Source: Cynocephalus volans (taxonomy: Eukaryota; Chordata; Mammalia; Dermoptera; Cynocephalidae). From it: a DNA stretch of 64,000 bases. Of this stretch, positions 49,701 through 62,700 are shown piece by piece. The translations under genes and the position numbers were made by a program. The stretch lies in the NCBI RefSeq assembly GCF_027409185.1, contig NC_084472.1:49401427-49465426 (forward strand). The letters run 5' to 3'. Every line of letters starts with the position of its first letter. Positions within the stretch are counted from its first letter, which is position 1. Below the pieces are notes generated by a model. That model was not told where the DNA came from and did not search any database. It worked only from the letters and a program-made list of their open reading frames with translations.

Positions 49701-52700
49701 TGTACTTTCAAAGTATTACTTATGCATTTATGCAAAATTATGTGTGTCTAAATGTTAAGAACTTCGTTTTTAGTGTACATAGGAATGATTATATGAAGAT
49801 ACTTGAAAAAGTTCATGGAAAAATAGAATCGAAAGATAATACAAATCTTTCCATGAACTTTTTGAAGTACTCTCATATAGTACATACATTGCCTTTGTGC
49901 TTAGTGATCTTTTATATCGTTTCTATAGATCTTCTGCATTCTTTTTAATGCCTGCACAGTATTCCATTGTATTTGTTCCATACTTATTTAAACATTCCTT
50001 TAGTGAAACGAAGACAGTATATCCCACTTTATGCCTGTTGTCCATATTAATTATTAATAGCACCTCCTTTCTCTCAAAAAGTGTCTTGCTTTAGATGATA
50101 AATTGTATAGTTTCCCTGCATAGTGATGGATTGTTAGGCTGTTCCTAGCTCTTTGCTCTTACAAATATATGCTGTTGTAGACGCTTTCACGTAGAAATTT
50201 TGGCATACTTTTAAGGGAATATCCGTAAAGTAAGTTTCTAGAGGTTAATTGCTGAATCAAACGTGATTTGCATTTAAAATTTTCAATAGTACTAAATGTT
50301 GCAGTTGTGGTTGCCCCAATATTGCTAGTACTAGGGGTCTTCAAAAAGTTCATGGAAAGGTTCATATTATCTTTTAATTCTATTTTCCCATGAACTTTTT
50401 GAAGTACCCTCATATATATTACAGTGTTATATAAAAAATCCTTGCCTGACAGGTAAAAATAGTTAATAATTGTTTTGATTTGCAGTTCTCTATGAGTAGG
50501 CTTGAACATTTTTTCATGTATTTTTGGTTATATGTGTTTTCTTCTGTGAATGGCCTGTTCATTGGGCTTGTTTTTCATTTGGGTTGTTTGTCTTCTTCTA
50601 ATTGGATTATCATTTTTTTGGAAGTTAAGAAAATTTGCCCTTTGATGGTCATGTATTATAAATAAATTTTCAGTTTGTCTTTTGTCTTTTTTACATTATT
50701 TATGGTGTCAGATTTATTAATCTTTGCCTTCTGACCTCTGTGCCACTGTACCTTTTCACAGTGAAAATATCATACTGGAAAATCAGTGAGTAAGTGACTT
50801 TTTACACTTATTCTTAATTTATGAAATATCTTGAAAGAATTAAAAGTGGACTAATATAACAACCAGAAATATTCTGTGTGACTTGTGCACTGATAGTTAT
50901 TATATGTTAAATTTTCTCATAGTATTTTTTGAGTCGGAGTTGAAACACAGCCAATTTGTCCTATAGTGTATTTATCTCTGACATGTTTATGATATATAAC
51001 CGTATTGTTTATTTCATATTTTTATTCTACAGTATAGATACCTTTTTTCTAGATAGTTTTTTCTCTAGTTACAAACTCCTGTCTTGGGCCTTGCATAATT
51101 ATAACTTTAATAAGTACATCTTGTTTATGATGTTAACAGCAAAAAGGAATTTAACTTCAGGAATGGGATGGTTTAAGGGACTTGTCTCTGTAGCCTAATA
51201 AAGTATTTAGTGACCCACCAGCTTCATGCATGATTCTGTTTTTAACTTGCCATTCCGTTTAGTACTTTAAAACTTGTATTTTTTTTTTTAAATGTAGTAT
51301 TTTCTTGATAAACTATTTTATTTTCTATGTGTTACTTTTGGATATCAGGTATATACTTAAAAAAATATTACACAAATTAATGAAGGAAATGGAAAACAAA
51401 CCTCTTATATGCATTGTCTGTTTCTCCTTAAAGGAGATAATAGTTTTCTCTAGGTAGGTCAGAAGTGATTTTTGGTGTTCCTCAGGTCGCATTGTTGTCT
51501 TTATTGTTTTCCCCTAATATTGTCAATGTTGGCATCAAGAAAACAGAAAAGCATTTTTAATATTTGTGTCAAAAAGTGATCCATGTGGAATGAGATAGTC
51601 CTTTTATTTCTGAGCCTTCAGATTGTAAGACCTTAAGAACCTATGTATTTTCATATACTAGGAGACTAACATTTGTTTTCTGCCATCCAGCTGGTATAAA
51701 TAGAAGGAAATTCAGAGGAAAGTGGAAGTTCTTCTCAATGATTTCAAAGTTGTTATTAGTCATAATCCTAGTATATCAGAATTGGTAGTCTTTGTGAATG
51801 TTGGTTCAGTTCAGTTTAGTGAACATTTGACTTAAGAACTAGATATTGTACTGGACATTTGAATACCTACCTGTAAGTTGTGGTCCATCTCTAACTCTCT
51901 GCCCATAAGGAATGTGCTGGGGAATGGCAAGTCAAAATACTGCATTGTAGTGTATTTTGAAAATTAACTTTTCTGTTTGACTCAGTAATAATTGGAAATT
52001 TATTTATTTTTTCCTTTAAATTTCTTGTAGGAAATATAGCTAAGATATATTATTACTTGTTTTTACTTTCCTAAGCAGACTGTAATTTATTTTTGACATA
52101 TTTCTTCAAGATCATAATTAACTACGAGCATTGATATTTAATGTACTACACATACAGAAATTATATTATTTCTGTATTATAAGTGTAGAAGAACTGAATA
52201 TATTGCCATGAGTAACTGTCCTGGGAATGTCATTTCTGGGATTTGTTTGTTTGGAAAATATTGCTTCTACTCAAAATGTAGTACAGAAAAAAAAATCCAT
52301 TTAATTAAGAGCTTTATTAAAGATATTGTGGAACTGTGGGTATATATAAGACCTTTAAGAATATATTTCAGGCCAGCCCCGTGGCTCACTCGGGAGGGTG
52401 CGGCACTGGTAGTGCCAACGCCTCAGGTTCAGATCCTATATAGGGATGGCCGGTGCGCTCACTGGCTGAGCGTGGTGCGGACCCACCAAGCCAAGGGTTA
52501 CGGGTCCCCTTACCGGTCAAAACAAACAAACAAACAAACAATATATTTGATACATTTTTTTAAAGCATTAGTTAAATGTATTCTAGTTATAACTTCAATT
52601 ACATCTCTGCTCCAATATCATTTCAATTTAGAATTGTTGGAAGAATTTAGTCCAGTTGTTGAGAGACTCGGATTTGATGAAAATTTTGTGGATCTAACAG

Positions 52701-53719
52701 AAGTGGTTGAGAAGAGACTACCGCAGCTTCAAAGTGATGAACTTTCTTCAGTGACTGTGTCAGGTCACGTATACAACAATCAGTGTGAGTAGATTCTTAC
52801 TATTCCATTTAGTAACTAAAAGTATATACACTTCTTAATGTTCAGTGAGTTCATTATGTCATTCTGGAAGACTCACCACTTTTGTTGAAGGTATAGCCTG
52901 ATTTAGTTGGTAATCTGTCTACAATAACTAAAATTGGGTGTTGCTATTCTATATTAAGTATGTAGAAAATAAGATTTTGATGACATGTAGACCAGTGCTT
53001 CAGGCAATTTTCTTTTAACCGAAACAATTGATGTACATATCTATGGGGTACAGCATTGAATATCAATACCTGTGTACAATATGTGATGCTCAAATAAGAA
53101 TAATTAGTATATTCAACATTACACAATGTAATCACTTTTTGTGGCCCTTTACCAATTTCTCACTAATCCTCCTCACCCTTCCCTTTTCCTAACTCTGGTA
53201 ACCTCAGTTCTTCTATTATTGCTAGTATTATTATTTTTTTTATTGAAACATAATTGATTGTATATATTTGTGAGGTACAGCATAGGATATCAATACTTGT
53301 GTATAATATGTGGTACTCAAATAAGGATAATTGGTATATTCACCATTATACAATGTAATTATTTTTTGTGGCCCTTTACCAGTTTCTCTCTAACCCTCCC
53401 TTTCTCCCTCTTTCCCACCTCTGGTGGACTCAGTTCTGTTCTCTCCTTCTGAAAGTTCAGTGAATTGTTGTGGTTCTTGTTTCTTTTCTTTTCTTTTCTT
53501 TTCTTTTCTTTTCTTTTCTTTTCTTTTCTTTTCTTTTCTTTTCTTTTCTTTTCTTTTCTTTTCTTTCTTTATTTATTTTTAGCTCCCACTTATGAGTGAG
53601 GACATGTGGTATTTCTCTTTCTGTGCCTGGCTTATTTCTCTTAACATAATTTTCTCCAAGTTCATCCATGTTGCTGCAAATGGCAGAATTTCATTCTTCC
53701 TTATGGTTGAGTAGGGCTC

Positions 53720-53760
<41 letters not shown>

Positions 53761-56700
53761 CACACACACATATATACATATATATAACGTTTTCCTTATC
53801 CAGTCATCCATCGATGAACATTTAGGTTAGTTCCAACTCTTGGCTATTGTAAATAGAGCTGTAATAAACATGGAAGTGCAGGTATCCCTTCAACATGATG
53901 ATTTCCATTCCATTGGGTATATACCAGAAGTGGGATTGCTGGGTTATATGGCAGTTCTATCTGTAGTTGTTTGAGGAACCTCCATACTGTTTTCCATAAT
54001 GACTGTGCTAATTTATACTCCCACCAACAGCATAGGAGGGTTTCCCTTTCTCTATATCTTTGCCAGCATTTATTATTCTGTCTTTTTGAAATAGCCAGTC
54101 TAACTGGGGTGAGATGTTATCTCAGTGTGGTTTTGATTTTCATTTCCCTGATGCTGAGTAATATAGAGCATTTTTTCATGTTTGTTGCCCATTTGTATGT
54201 CTTCCTTTGAGAAATCCCTTTTCAGCTCTGTTACCCATTTTTTAATTGGGTTTGTTGTCCTTTTACTGTTAAGTTGTTTGAATTCTTTGTATATTCTGGA
54301 TATTAATCCCTTATTGGATGCATAGTTTGCATATATTTTCTCCCACTCTATAGGTTGTCTTTTTGCTCTGCTAATTGTTTCTTTGGCTGTGCAGAAAGAA
54401 GCTTTTTAGTTTGATTTAATCCCATTTATTTATTTCTTCTTTTGTTGTCTGTGCTTTGGAGATCTTATTCATAGTCTTTACCCAGTCCTACATCCTAAAG
54501 TGTTTCCCCTATGTTTTCTTCTAGGAGTTTTATTACAGTTTCAGGTCTTATATTTAAGTCTTTAATCCATTTTGAGTTGATTTTGGTATATGGCAACAGG
54601 GTCTGGTTTCATTCTTCTACATATGGATGTCCAGTTTTCCAAGCATCATTTATTGAAGAGGCAGTCTTTTCTCCAGTATATGTTCTTGGTGCCTTTGTCA
54701 AGGATCAGTTGGCTGTAAGTATATGGGTTGATTTCTGGGTTCTTGTAGTAGATTGAATTATGTCCCCCCAAACTCCCTGAAGCTTGAATTGTGTCCCCCA
54801 AGTTTTATGTATTAGAAATTTAGCCCCCACTGTGACTGTTAAGAGTGCAGGAAATCCTATTATGGTAGTTGAATGATGGAGCCTTGAAAAGGTGATTGAT
54901 TGTAGGATCATGCAGTAGTGAATGGATTAAAAATTGTGATCAGGGGTGTTCTGAGGGCTTTAAAGGAGGAGAGTCGCTCTCTCTCTGCTCTCTCTGCTTC
55001 TACCACCTTGCAATGTGAGACCCCTGGGGTCACTGTCACCATCAGTGGATGGGCTTTGGACTTGCCAGCCTCAGAAACTGGAAGCAATAAATGTCTTTTT
55101 TCTCTATGAATTACCCAGTTCCAAGTATTTTATTATAAGCAATGGAAACAGACTAATACAGTTCTCTATTCTGTTCTTTTGGTCTGAGTGACTGTTTTTA
55201 GGCCAGTACCATGCTGTTTTGGTTACTATCACTTTGTAGTATAATTTGAAGTGAGGTAGTGCAATGCCTCTGACTTTATTTTTTTTGCTCTGGATTGCTT
55301 TGGCTATTTGGGGTCTTTTGTTGTTCTGTGTGAATGTTAGAATTGTTTTTTCTTTTTCTGTGAAGAATGTCATTGGTATTTTGATGGGGATTGCATTAAA
55401 TCTGTAGATTGCTTTGGGCAGTATAAACATTTTCAAAATGTTAATTCTTCCCATCCAAGAGCATGGAATGTCTTTCCATCTTTTTGAACCCTCTTTAATT
55501 CCTTTCAGCAGTGATTTGTAGTTCTCATTGAGATCTTTTACGTCTTTGGTAAAATTTATTCCTAGTTATTGTATTTTGGGGGGACTATTGTAAATGGCCT
55601 TACTTTCTTGATTTCTTTTTCTCCTAGTTTGTTATTGGAATATAAAAACAGTACTGATTTTTTTGTGTTTATTTTGTGTCCTGCAACTTTACAGAATTTG
55701 TTTCTCAGCTCTAAGAGTTTTTTGTTGAAGTCTTTAGGTTGGCATATACTTGTTTATTATGGTCTCTAATGATTCTTTGTATTTCTGTGCAATCAGTTGT
55801 GATATCTCCTTTTTCACTTCTGGTTTTGTTATTTGGGTCTTCTCTCCTTTTTTTAGTTAGCCTAGCTAATGGTTTGTCTATTTTGTTTATCTTTTCAAAA
55901 AAACAACTTTTTGTTTCATTGATCATTTGTATCATTTTTAGGGTCCCTATTTCATTTAGTTCTGCTCTGATCTTAATTATTTCTTTTCATCTACTAATTT
56001 TAGGATTGAATTGTTCCTGTTTTTCTGGTTCTTTGTTAGGTCGTTTATTTGAAATCTTCTGTTCTTTTGATTTAAGTGTTTATTGCAATAAACTTCCCCT
56101 CTTAGTACTGCTTTTGCAGTATCCAACAGGTTTTAGTATGATGTGTCTTTGTTTTCATTAGTTTCAAGAAATTTTTTGATTTCAAGAAATTTAGGTAGGC
56201 TAAATTTTCCTTTGATGTGTCTTTTACTTGTTTCCCTGAGGCACTGAGACCCTCTTGTTGCTCTCTGACTTTTCAAGTTACCACCTGTGGAATCTTGTCC
56301 AGGCCTATCTCCATGTGTTGCTATCTTCTGCAAGCTCTTATTTATCAATCAGTTCAAATAATCTTTGCCCACTCTTAGCAAGAAAGCAGAATGGTTCATC
56401 TCCTTCACATATTAAGGTGTTAATGAGGGATGGTGTTCTCAGGGATATTTGCATTTGAAAATAAGCTGCAGTAAGTGCCAGTGAATATCTAATTAGGTTT
56501 TCAGACATCTTATGACTCTGCTGGTGACTTTCATATCATACCATGTAGAAGACAAACTACTGTGCTTTTGTGTAAGCCTTGCCTGACACTCTTACTCCTA
56601 TGTCTCAGCATGTGCTTTTTCTTTTCCCCCTTTTTTGAGAGCTGGTCATCAGTCTCCAGCATAACTCTCCACAGAAGAAAAGGGGTAGAGCTAAAGTTTC

Positions 56701-59700
56701 TAGAAAACATGAAGCTTTTCATGTGTCTTTTCTATCTGTGCTCTTTTGTCACTTACGAGGGCTAAATAGTAACAAGGTTCCAAATATATTTATGTGTAAT
56801 TTTTAAAGCAAACTCAGGCTTTATTGGTTAGAACACATTACAGAGAGCTGGATTTTATATCCCAAAAAGAAAATGTCCACTTATTCATTAATTCTTCCTT
56901 TTCCACACAAGATTTTATTAAAATTTTTTTCAAACCTACAGAAAAGTTGATAGAATAGTACAATGAATACCCATATGTCCATCCTTGTAGATATACTAAT
57001 TGTTATCATTTTGCCACATTTGCTTTATCTCACTCTCTACAGATTGGTTGATTGATCAATGAGCCATTTGGAACTACAGATCTCATGACTCTTAATTCCT
57101 AAATACTTCTAGCATGAGTCTTCTGAGGATAAGGATTCTCATATAACTCCAATACAGTTTCACACCTAAGAAAATTTGTTTCTATACAATTTCCCTACAC
57201 CTTTCATGAAAGATCTCTCCAACTTTTGTAGGTCAGAAGTTGTTTTCAGCATCACATATAGCTAGTGGATAAAGTTTAGTTTCAGATCTTTAAAACTATA
57301 TAATGTTAACTTTCTTATTATGTAATGATACTTTTATGCTTGCTTACAGGTAAATGTGAGTAAAAGTTTTACTAATGTCAGTAGGAATTTTTTATGAGAT
57401 CAATTTTCATCAGTTTAATGATGAAGCACTCCCAATTTACATTCACTATTATATATCATAGGCCCTTGGAATTCACTGTTGTATTTATTTACTTTACAGT
57501 ATTCTTATGAAGAACAAAAGATATTAGTCAAGTGGGTAGCAAGGTCGTGGTGGTGGCAGTGGTAGGGTTTAGATATAGACTAAGCCCTGTACCTTTTAAA
57601 AACTCATGTGTAAAAAAGAAAAAAAAATTGTTGTGACTTTTAACAACATTGGCTGTTTTTATAGCTATAAACCTGCAGGACATCTTGCACATCAGACTAC
57701 TTGTTGGATCTCAGATTGCAGCAGAAATGCGGGAAGCTATGTATAATCAACTGGGGCTCACTGGCTGTGCTGGAGTGGCTTCTAATAAGTTATTGGCAAA
57801 ATTAGTTTCTGGCGTCTTTAAACCAAATCAACAAACGGTTTTATTACCTGAAAGTTGTAAAGACCTCATACATAGTTTGAACCACATAAAGGAAATGCCT
57901 GGTAAGACAAATATAGGTGAAAGGTATATATTAGTTACATTGCATTTCTTTAATTTTAACAATTATGAAACAATGTAATTCTTAGACTTACTTGGCTCTT
58001 GCAGTAAACTGAAAAAACTTTTCTGGAGCAAATCTGTAAGAGGGAATATGTGAAAGTGCTATCTCATTTTACCTTCTTTCATATAGTTAGAATATTATTA
58101 TAAAAGTTATAACTTGGAAACATATGGTCCTTTATATCCAGTCCTTGGTTCATATTCTTATACTGTACATTGCATCTAGAGAGGGAGTACATCTTTTACT
58201 AACTCTCTTTTGGGATTATATGTAAACCATTAGGGCTACTGTGGACCTTCCAAAGCATTTTAAAGATGAGGAAACAGTTCAGTTTCCTATTCAAGTCATG
58301 GGCCAAGTTTTTATGTCTGAAGATCAAATACCTAAGTTTTTATAGGTTATCAGTAAAAGATTTGTTAAACTTCATTTTTTGGCATTGCTGGGGAATAAGA
58401 TGTTATAAAAGAATTTTGTGGAAGTGAATTTTTAAGACAACTGAAATTTATCCCTTTAGATGTCATAACTTCACATTTTTACACGTTTGTATGATTCCAA
58501 TTCCAAAATGTATTATACCCTGCCTTGCCTTCCTTAATATAGAGTATAATTATAATTTGAAGTTTTTTGGATGACTCTGAGTGTGTGTTCTGAAGAACAG
58601 TGTCAGGTTTTAATAAATTGAGGACTGTATACTAATGAAAAACATTCTTACTTGGCTTTACTTTTTGAGTTTTTGTGTCTTTTTTAAAAACAAGCTTTCT
58701 ACTTTCTCCTTTATTGCCAAATTGCCAGCTTTCTTTTATTTCTGCTGTAAAGATATCTGTCAGTCCACTTTGATAATTCTCCCTACACACCAATCTCCTT
58801 TTACTGTGAAAGGAATGAAGAGGCACCGAATGGCCTCAGTATTTCTCCTGTGAATAAATCATGGCCAAGTTTTAGTGCAAGAACTTTGTGATAGGAGTTT
58901 GGCTAGTAAGAAGATGTTTTTGTTTTCTTTCCGGTTCTAGCTGTATTCTGGATGGTAAATATTGCTAGATATATATATGACTTGTGGGTAAATGTGTAGT
59001 TTTGTGTATAGAAATTAGTAAGGTTATCTAATAAGCACATGTTAATTCACTTTACTTGCTGTAGTGACAGTCTTTTTTTTTTTTTTTTTAACGTAGGTAA
59101 TAACCATGATTCTTGAATATTTTCACTGTGTTATTTAACAGGTGTTAAAATTTTCATTTTATCAAGACAGCATTTATTGGCTGTCTCTTATTATATTATA
59201 CTACATGTTGTGAGGGCTTAAAGAGATGCATATAACTCAGGGACCTTGAGTGGAAGAACAAACACCTAATTTGCAGTGGAGTTTGATCTTAGCAAAATAT
59301 TAATTACAGAATTTAACACTATTATAACACTTTATGCATTTCTTTCTCTTTAGGTATTGGCTATAAAACTGCCAAACGTCTTGAAGCACTGGGTATCAAT
59401 AGTGTGCATGATCTCCAAACCTTTTCATCAAAAATATTAGAAAAGGAATTAGGAATTTCAGTTGCTCAGCGTATCCAGAAACTCAGTTTTGGAGAGGATA
59501 ACTCTCCTGTGACACCCTCAGGACCGCCACAGGTACATAATGATATTTATTTTAATTAAATACTGGTTGTCACATTATTTGAGTTAAAGATTTCTAGTTT
59601 TAGTACCATGTACTTACTATTCTAGTTTGCTTATTAAGTTAGTACATTATCCCTTTCCTATGAGAAGGCTGATTTATTGTATTAGATGAGTAAATATTTT

Positions 59701-62700
59701 TAAATTGAATCTCAAGGATAAACATTTTTAAGTCTCAAGTTAGCCACTATGAATACAACTTAATTTTAATAGCCTAGAATGCATATATGAGGTAAAATCT
59801 TGTTTTCAGAGTAGTCTAATAATTTAGCAAATGGGGAAAAGTATAATTATCCAGTTAATATTGATTGATTTTTTTCCCTATGTGACAAGCACTTCAGTAA
59901 GTGCTTTGTATACATTAGTCCATTTAATCTTCACAAAAAAACCTTGTATTCTTTGCTTCCTCTCTTCTTTCTTTTATATCTTTCTCTTCTTTTTCTGACT
60001 TTTTTTATACTTGAGAAAGGTTAAATAACTTGTCTAAGGATAAACTCAGATTCAAGTCCTAGGGGATTAAGAGCCTCACTGTAATCATACAATAATCATG
60101 CAATCTAGTTGGTACTAAAGATTTATAATTTTCTTAACTTCCTGTGCACTTTCTAGTGGAGTATGATAACTTGCAGATAAAAACGAGTTAATATAAAAGT
60201 GAGCTAAATGGTTCAAACTAAGGACAAGAGGTAAGTTAGTAGAGAATGTGTTAAATATTTATTTGACATCTGCACTGATAATTGGACTTATTTATTTGAG
60301 TTTACAATAGTCCTTATTTATGCTTCTTTGGTAGTCCTTCAGTGAAGAAGATTCATTTAAAAAATGTTCAACAGAAGTCGAAGCTAAGAAAAAGATTGAA
60401 GAACTACTTGGTAGTCTTTTGAACAGGTGATTTTCAGTCCATTTTGCCAAGTGGTCCTATGTATTACTTCTGTATACAGTATCTGGAGAGAATACTTGAT
60501 GTTCTATCTTGGAACTTACAGATTAACTGGAGACTAAACAATGTAAAAATAGGTCATTTATCAATGGATTTCTCTGCCTTATAAACTATTGCATAGTTAG
60601 TAATTTATGCTCTTAATTTAATCCATCTGCTTTCATTGGTCTTAATTCTAGAAACACTGATTATACTGTGGAATTTAAACTGCAGACAGTTACCTAAAGG
60701 GGTTTTGTGGATAGCTCTAATAATGCTCCTAATGCTTAGGTGAGAAGGAAGAAGTTTTAATTTTTCCCTGTGGCAATTGCAAAACCTTTGCCTTTAATGT
60801 AAGAGTCACTTTTCAGAAAGAGGGAAAAAATGCAGAGAGGAATAGTTCTGTCACAATTTTAAAACTCCTTCTATAGACATAAGTGTAGAAATTTGTGATG
60901 GTTGAGGATAGAAAATTATTAAAGCAACAATGATGGAGGAAGCAGAAAAACCCTTATATCCCTTTGCCTCAGATTATGTGAAAGAAAATGGAGTCAAAGG
61001 AAGCAATGACTAAATGGGGCTATGTGTGAGCAGTGTGAGTGATTGCATGTATGTGCAGTGCTTCTGATCTGTAAGGATGTGAAGGGTCAGCAGGGATTAG
61101 GAATATACAAGTATCATAACTCAAACTGAACAAGAAATTTAATTTTCTGATGTTCCTTAGCAGCCATTATACGTGATTTCTTAGTACTCCATAGAAGAGT
61201 ATTGTCTCTTTTCCTCCCATTTCTTTGATTCTCTTCTTGTTAGAAATTTCTCAACAGAAAGGACATTGTTGGGGGGGAGGGGGGGAGGGAGAAGGGAGGG
61301 AGGTTTTGGTGATGGGGAGCATTAATCAGCTACAATGTATATCGACAAAATAAAATAAAAAAAAAAAAAAAGAAATTTCTCAAACTGGAATATCAGGGGT
61401 CTAACAGTTTGAGTAGGTGTGCTTCTACAGTGGTTCTGGAAGGCTAACTGTATTTAGAGAAAACGGTTTGGGGATGAGTGTAAGTCTTAGAAAACTGATG
61501 AGTGAAATTTCCTACAACTTTGTTTTCACATGCAGCGTGGTTTGTATGTCTTGAGCAGAGCCATGCTGCTCATTGTTGGCTGCATGTAACTGGGACTGGC
61601 TGTATGACCCAGCTCCATCAATATGACGTAGGCTGGGCCTGTGAGTGTGCTAGTGAAAGCACTCTGCTTCTGCTCTGCTTCAGCTAAATGTAAGACTACT
61701 CTGAAATGCCTGGTCGCTGAAAACAGTTCTACACATAAAGACGTCACAAGAAGTGTAAATTTTACAGGTCTTCTTATTTGAAGAATCAACACAGGAGTGA
61801 GACTAGGTGCTCTAAACCTGTGAAATACCAAGTATTATTTATCTGTTTCTCTGTTTGCTGGTCCCTTTTCCTCCCATCATGGCCCCTTATTTTAGGTAGT
61901 GAGGCATCATACCGTCTAAGTGACTGGCAAAAAACTAATTACATATATGTGTGTAAGTGTGCATATAATTGCTTATTTTTTTTCCTTCTAGAGTATGTGA
62001 TGATTAATACTATACATATGTGAGAAGTATAAAAGTATATAATTTTTAGTCCATCCTCTAGGCATTAGTTTAAGACTGCTTAGGGTATAAGCTTTTTCTG
62101 TTGTGTCTTAATTAGTGTGTCACACTCTTTAAATTGCATAATTACTTAATAGAACAAGTTTAACTGGAAGATATTTAAACTAGTAACATGTTTACAGGAA
62201 TCGTTTAAGACATTTTATTATCCTAGTTAAGCAGCCATCAAGAAGTTTTGTGATAAAACAGTAAGAGATATAAAAAATTTTTTTACTATAAAACTAATTT
62301 TTCTAATTCAAAGTCTTCAATTTGATTATGTTTAACAGTGCATAATATTTGTTCTTTATGTTTGTGATTTGGTTTTATGTGCATTGCCATGCATATAAAA
62401 AGGAAAATAATGTCCTTTCATGACATTTTCCCCAGTAATTAGATTTTCTCCTTTTTAAGTGAATTTTCCGTATCATTAAAACTTTTTTTTTTAACACCAA
62501 AACCAAGACCATTTGGATGAAACTCTTTTAAGATGCACATGTGTACTTATCTTCCTAAATATACTACATAATTGATCTTTCAAGATATTGCTCTAATACA
62601 CCATCATATAATGGTGATTTTATTGGCTCTATGGGATTTATTTGGGGAGTGCTGTGTACTTAAAATCTTATTTTGTAAATGAATTTTTCTTTTTGTAATA

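Larger units (their letters stand above)
53236..56180 (-). mobile_element. Internally deleted L1 (ORF2 remnants and 3' UTR)
   Basis: Minus-strand L1 in POLI intron 4, right to left. First comes an ORF2 segment near 55711-56180, with [12 protein letters not shown] at its left. A second ORF2 segment, [20 protein letters not shown], lies at 55104-55454. The ORF2 end follows at 53570-54740, then the 3' UTR at 53236-53480. Between the first two segments only about 250 bp remain where a full ORF2 would have well over 1 kb, so most of the reverse-transcriptase domain is missing. The 5' UTR, ORF1 and endonuclease are also absent. An LTR splits it at 54744-55160. It is not mobile. Confidence 0.82.

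Noticed and set aside
55104-55935. Minus-strand open frames similar to a polymerase or reverse transcriptase
   Set aside because: They are L1 ORF2 remnants in an element that lacks most of the RT domain.
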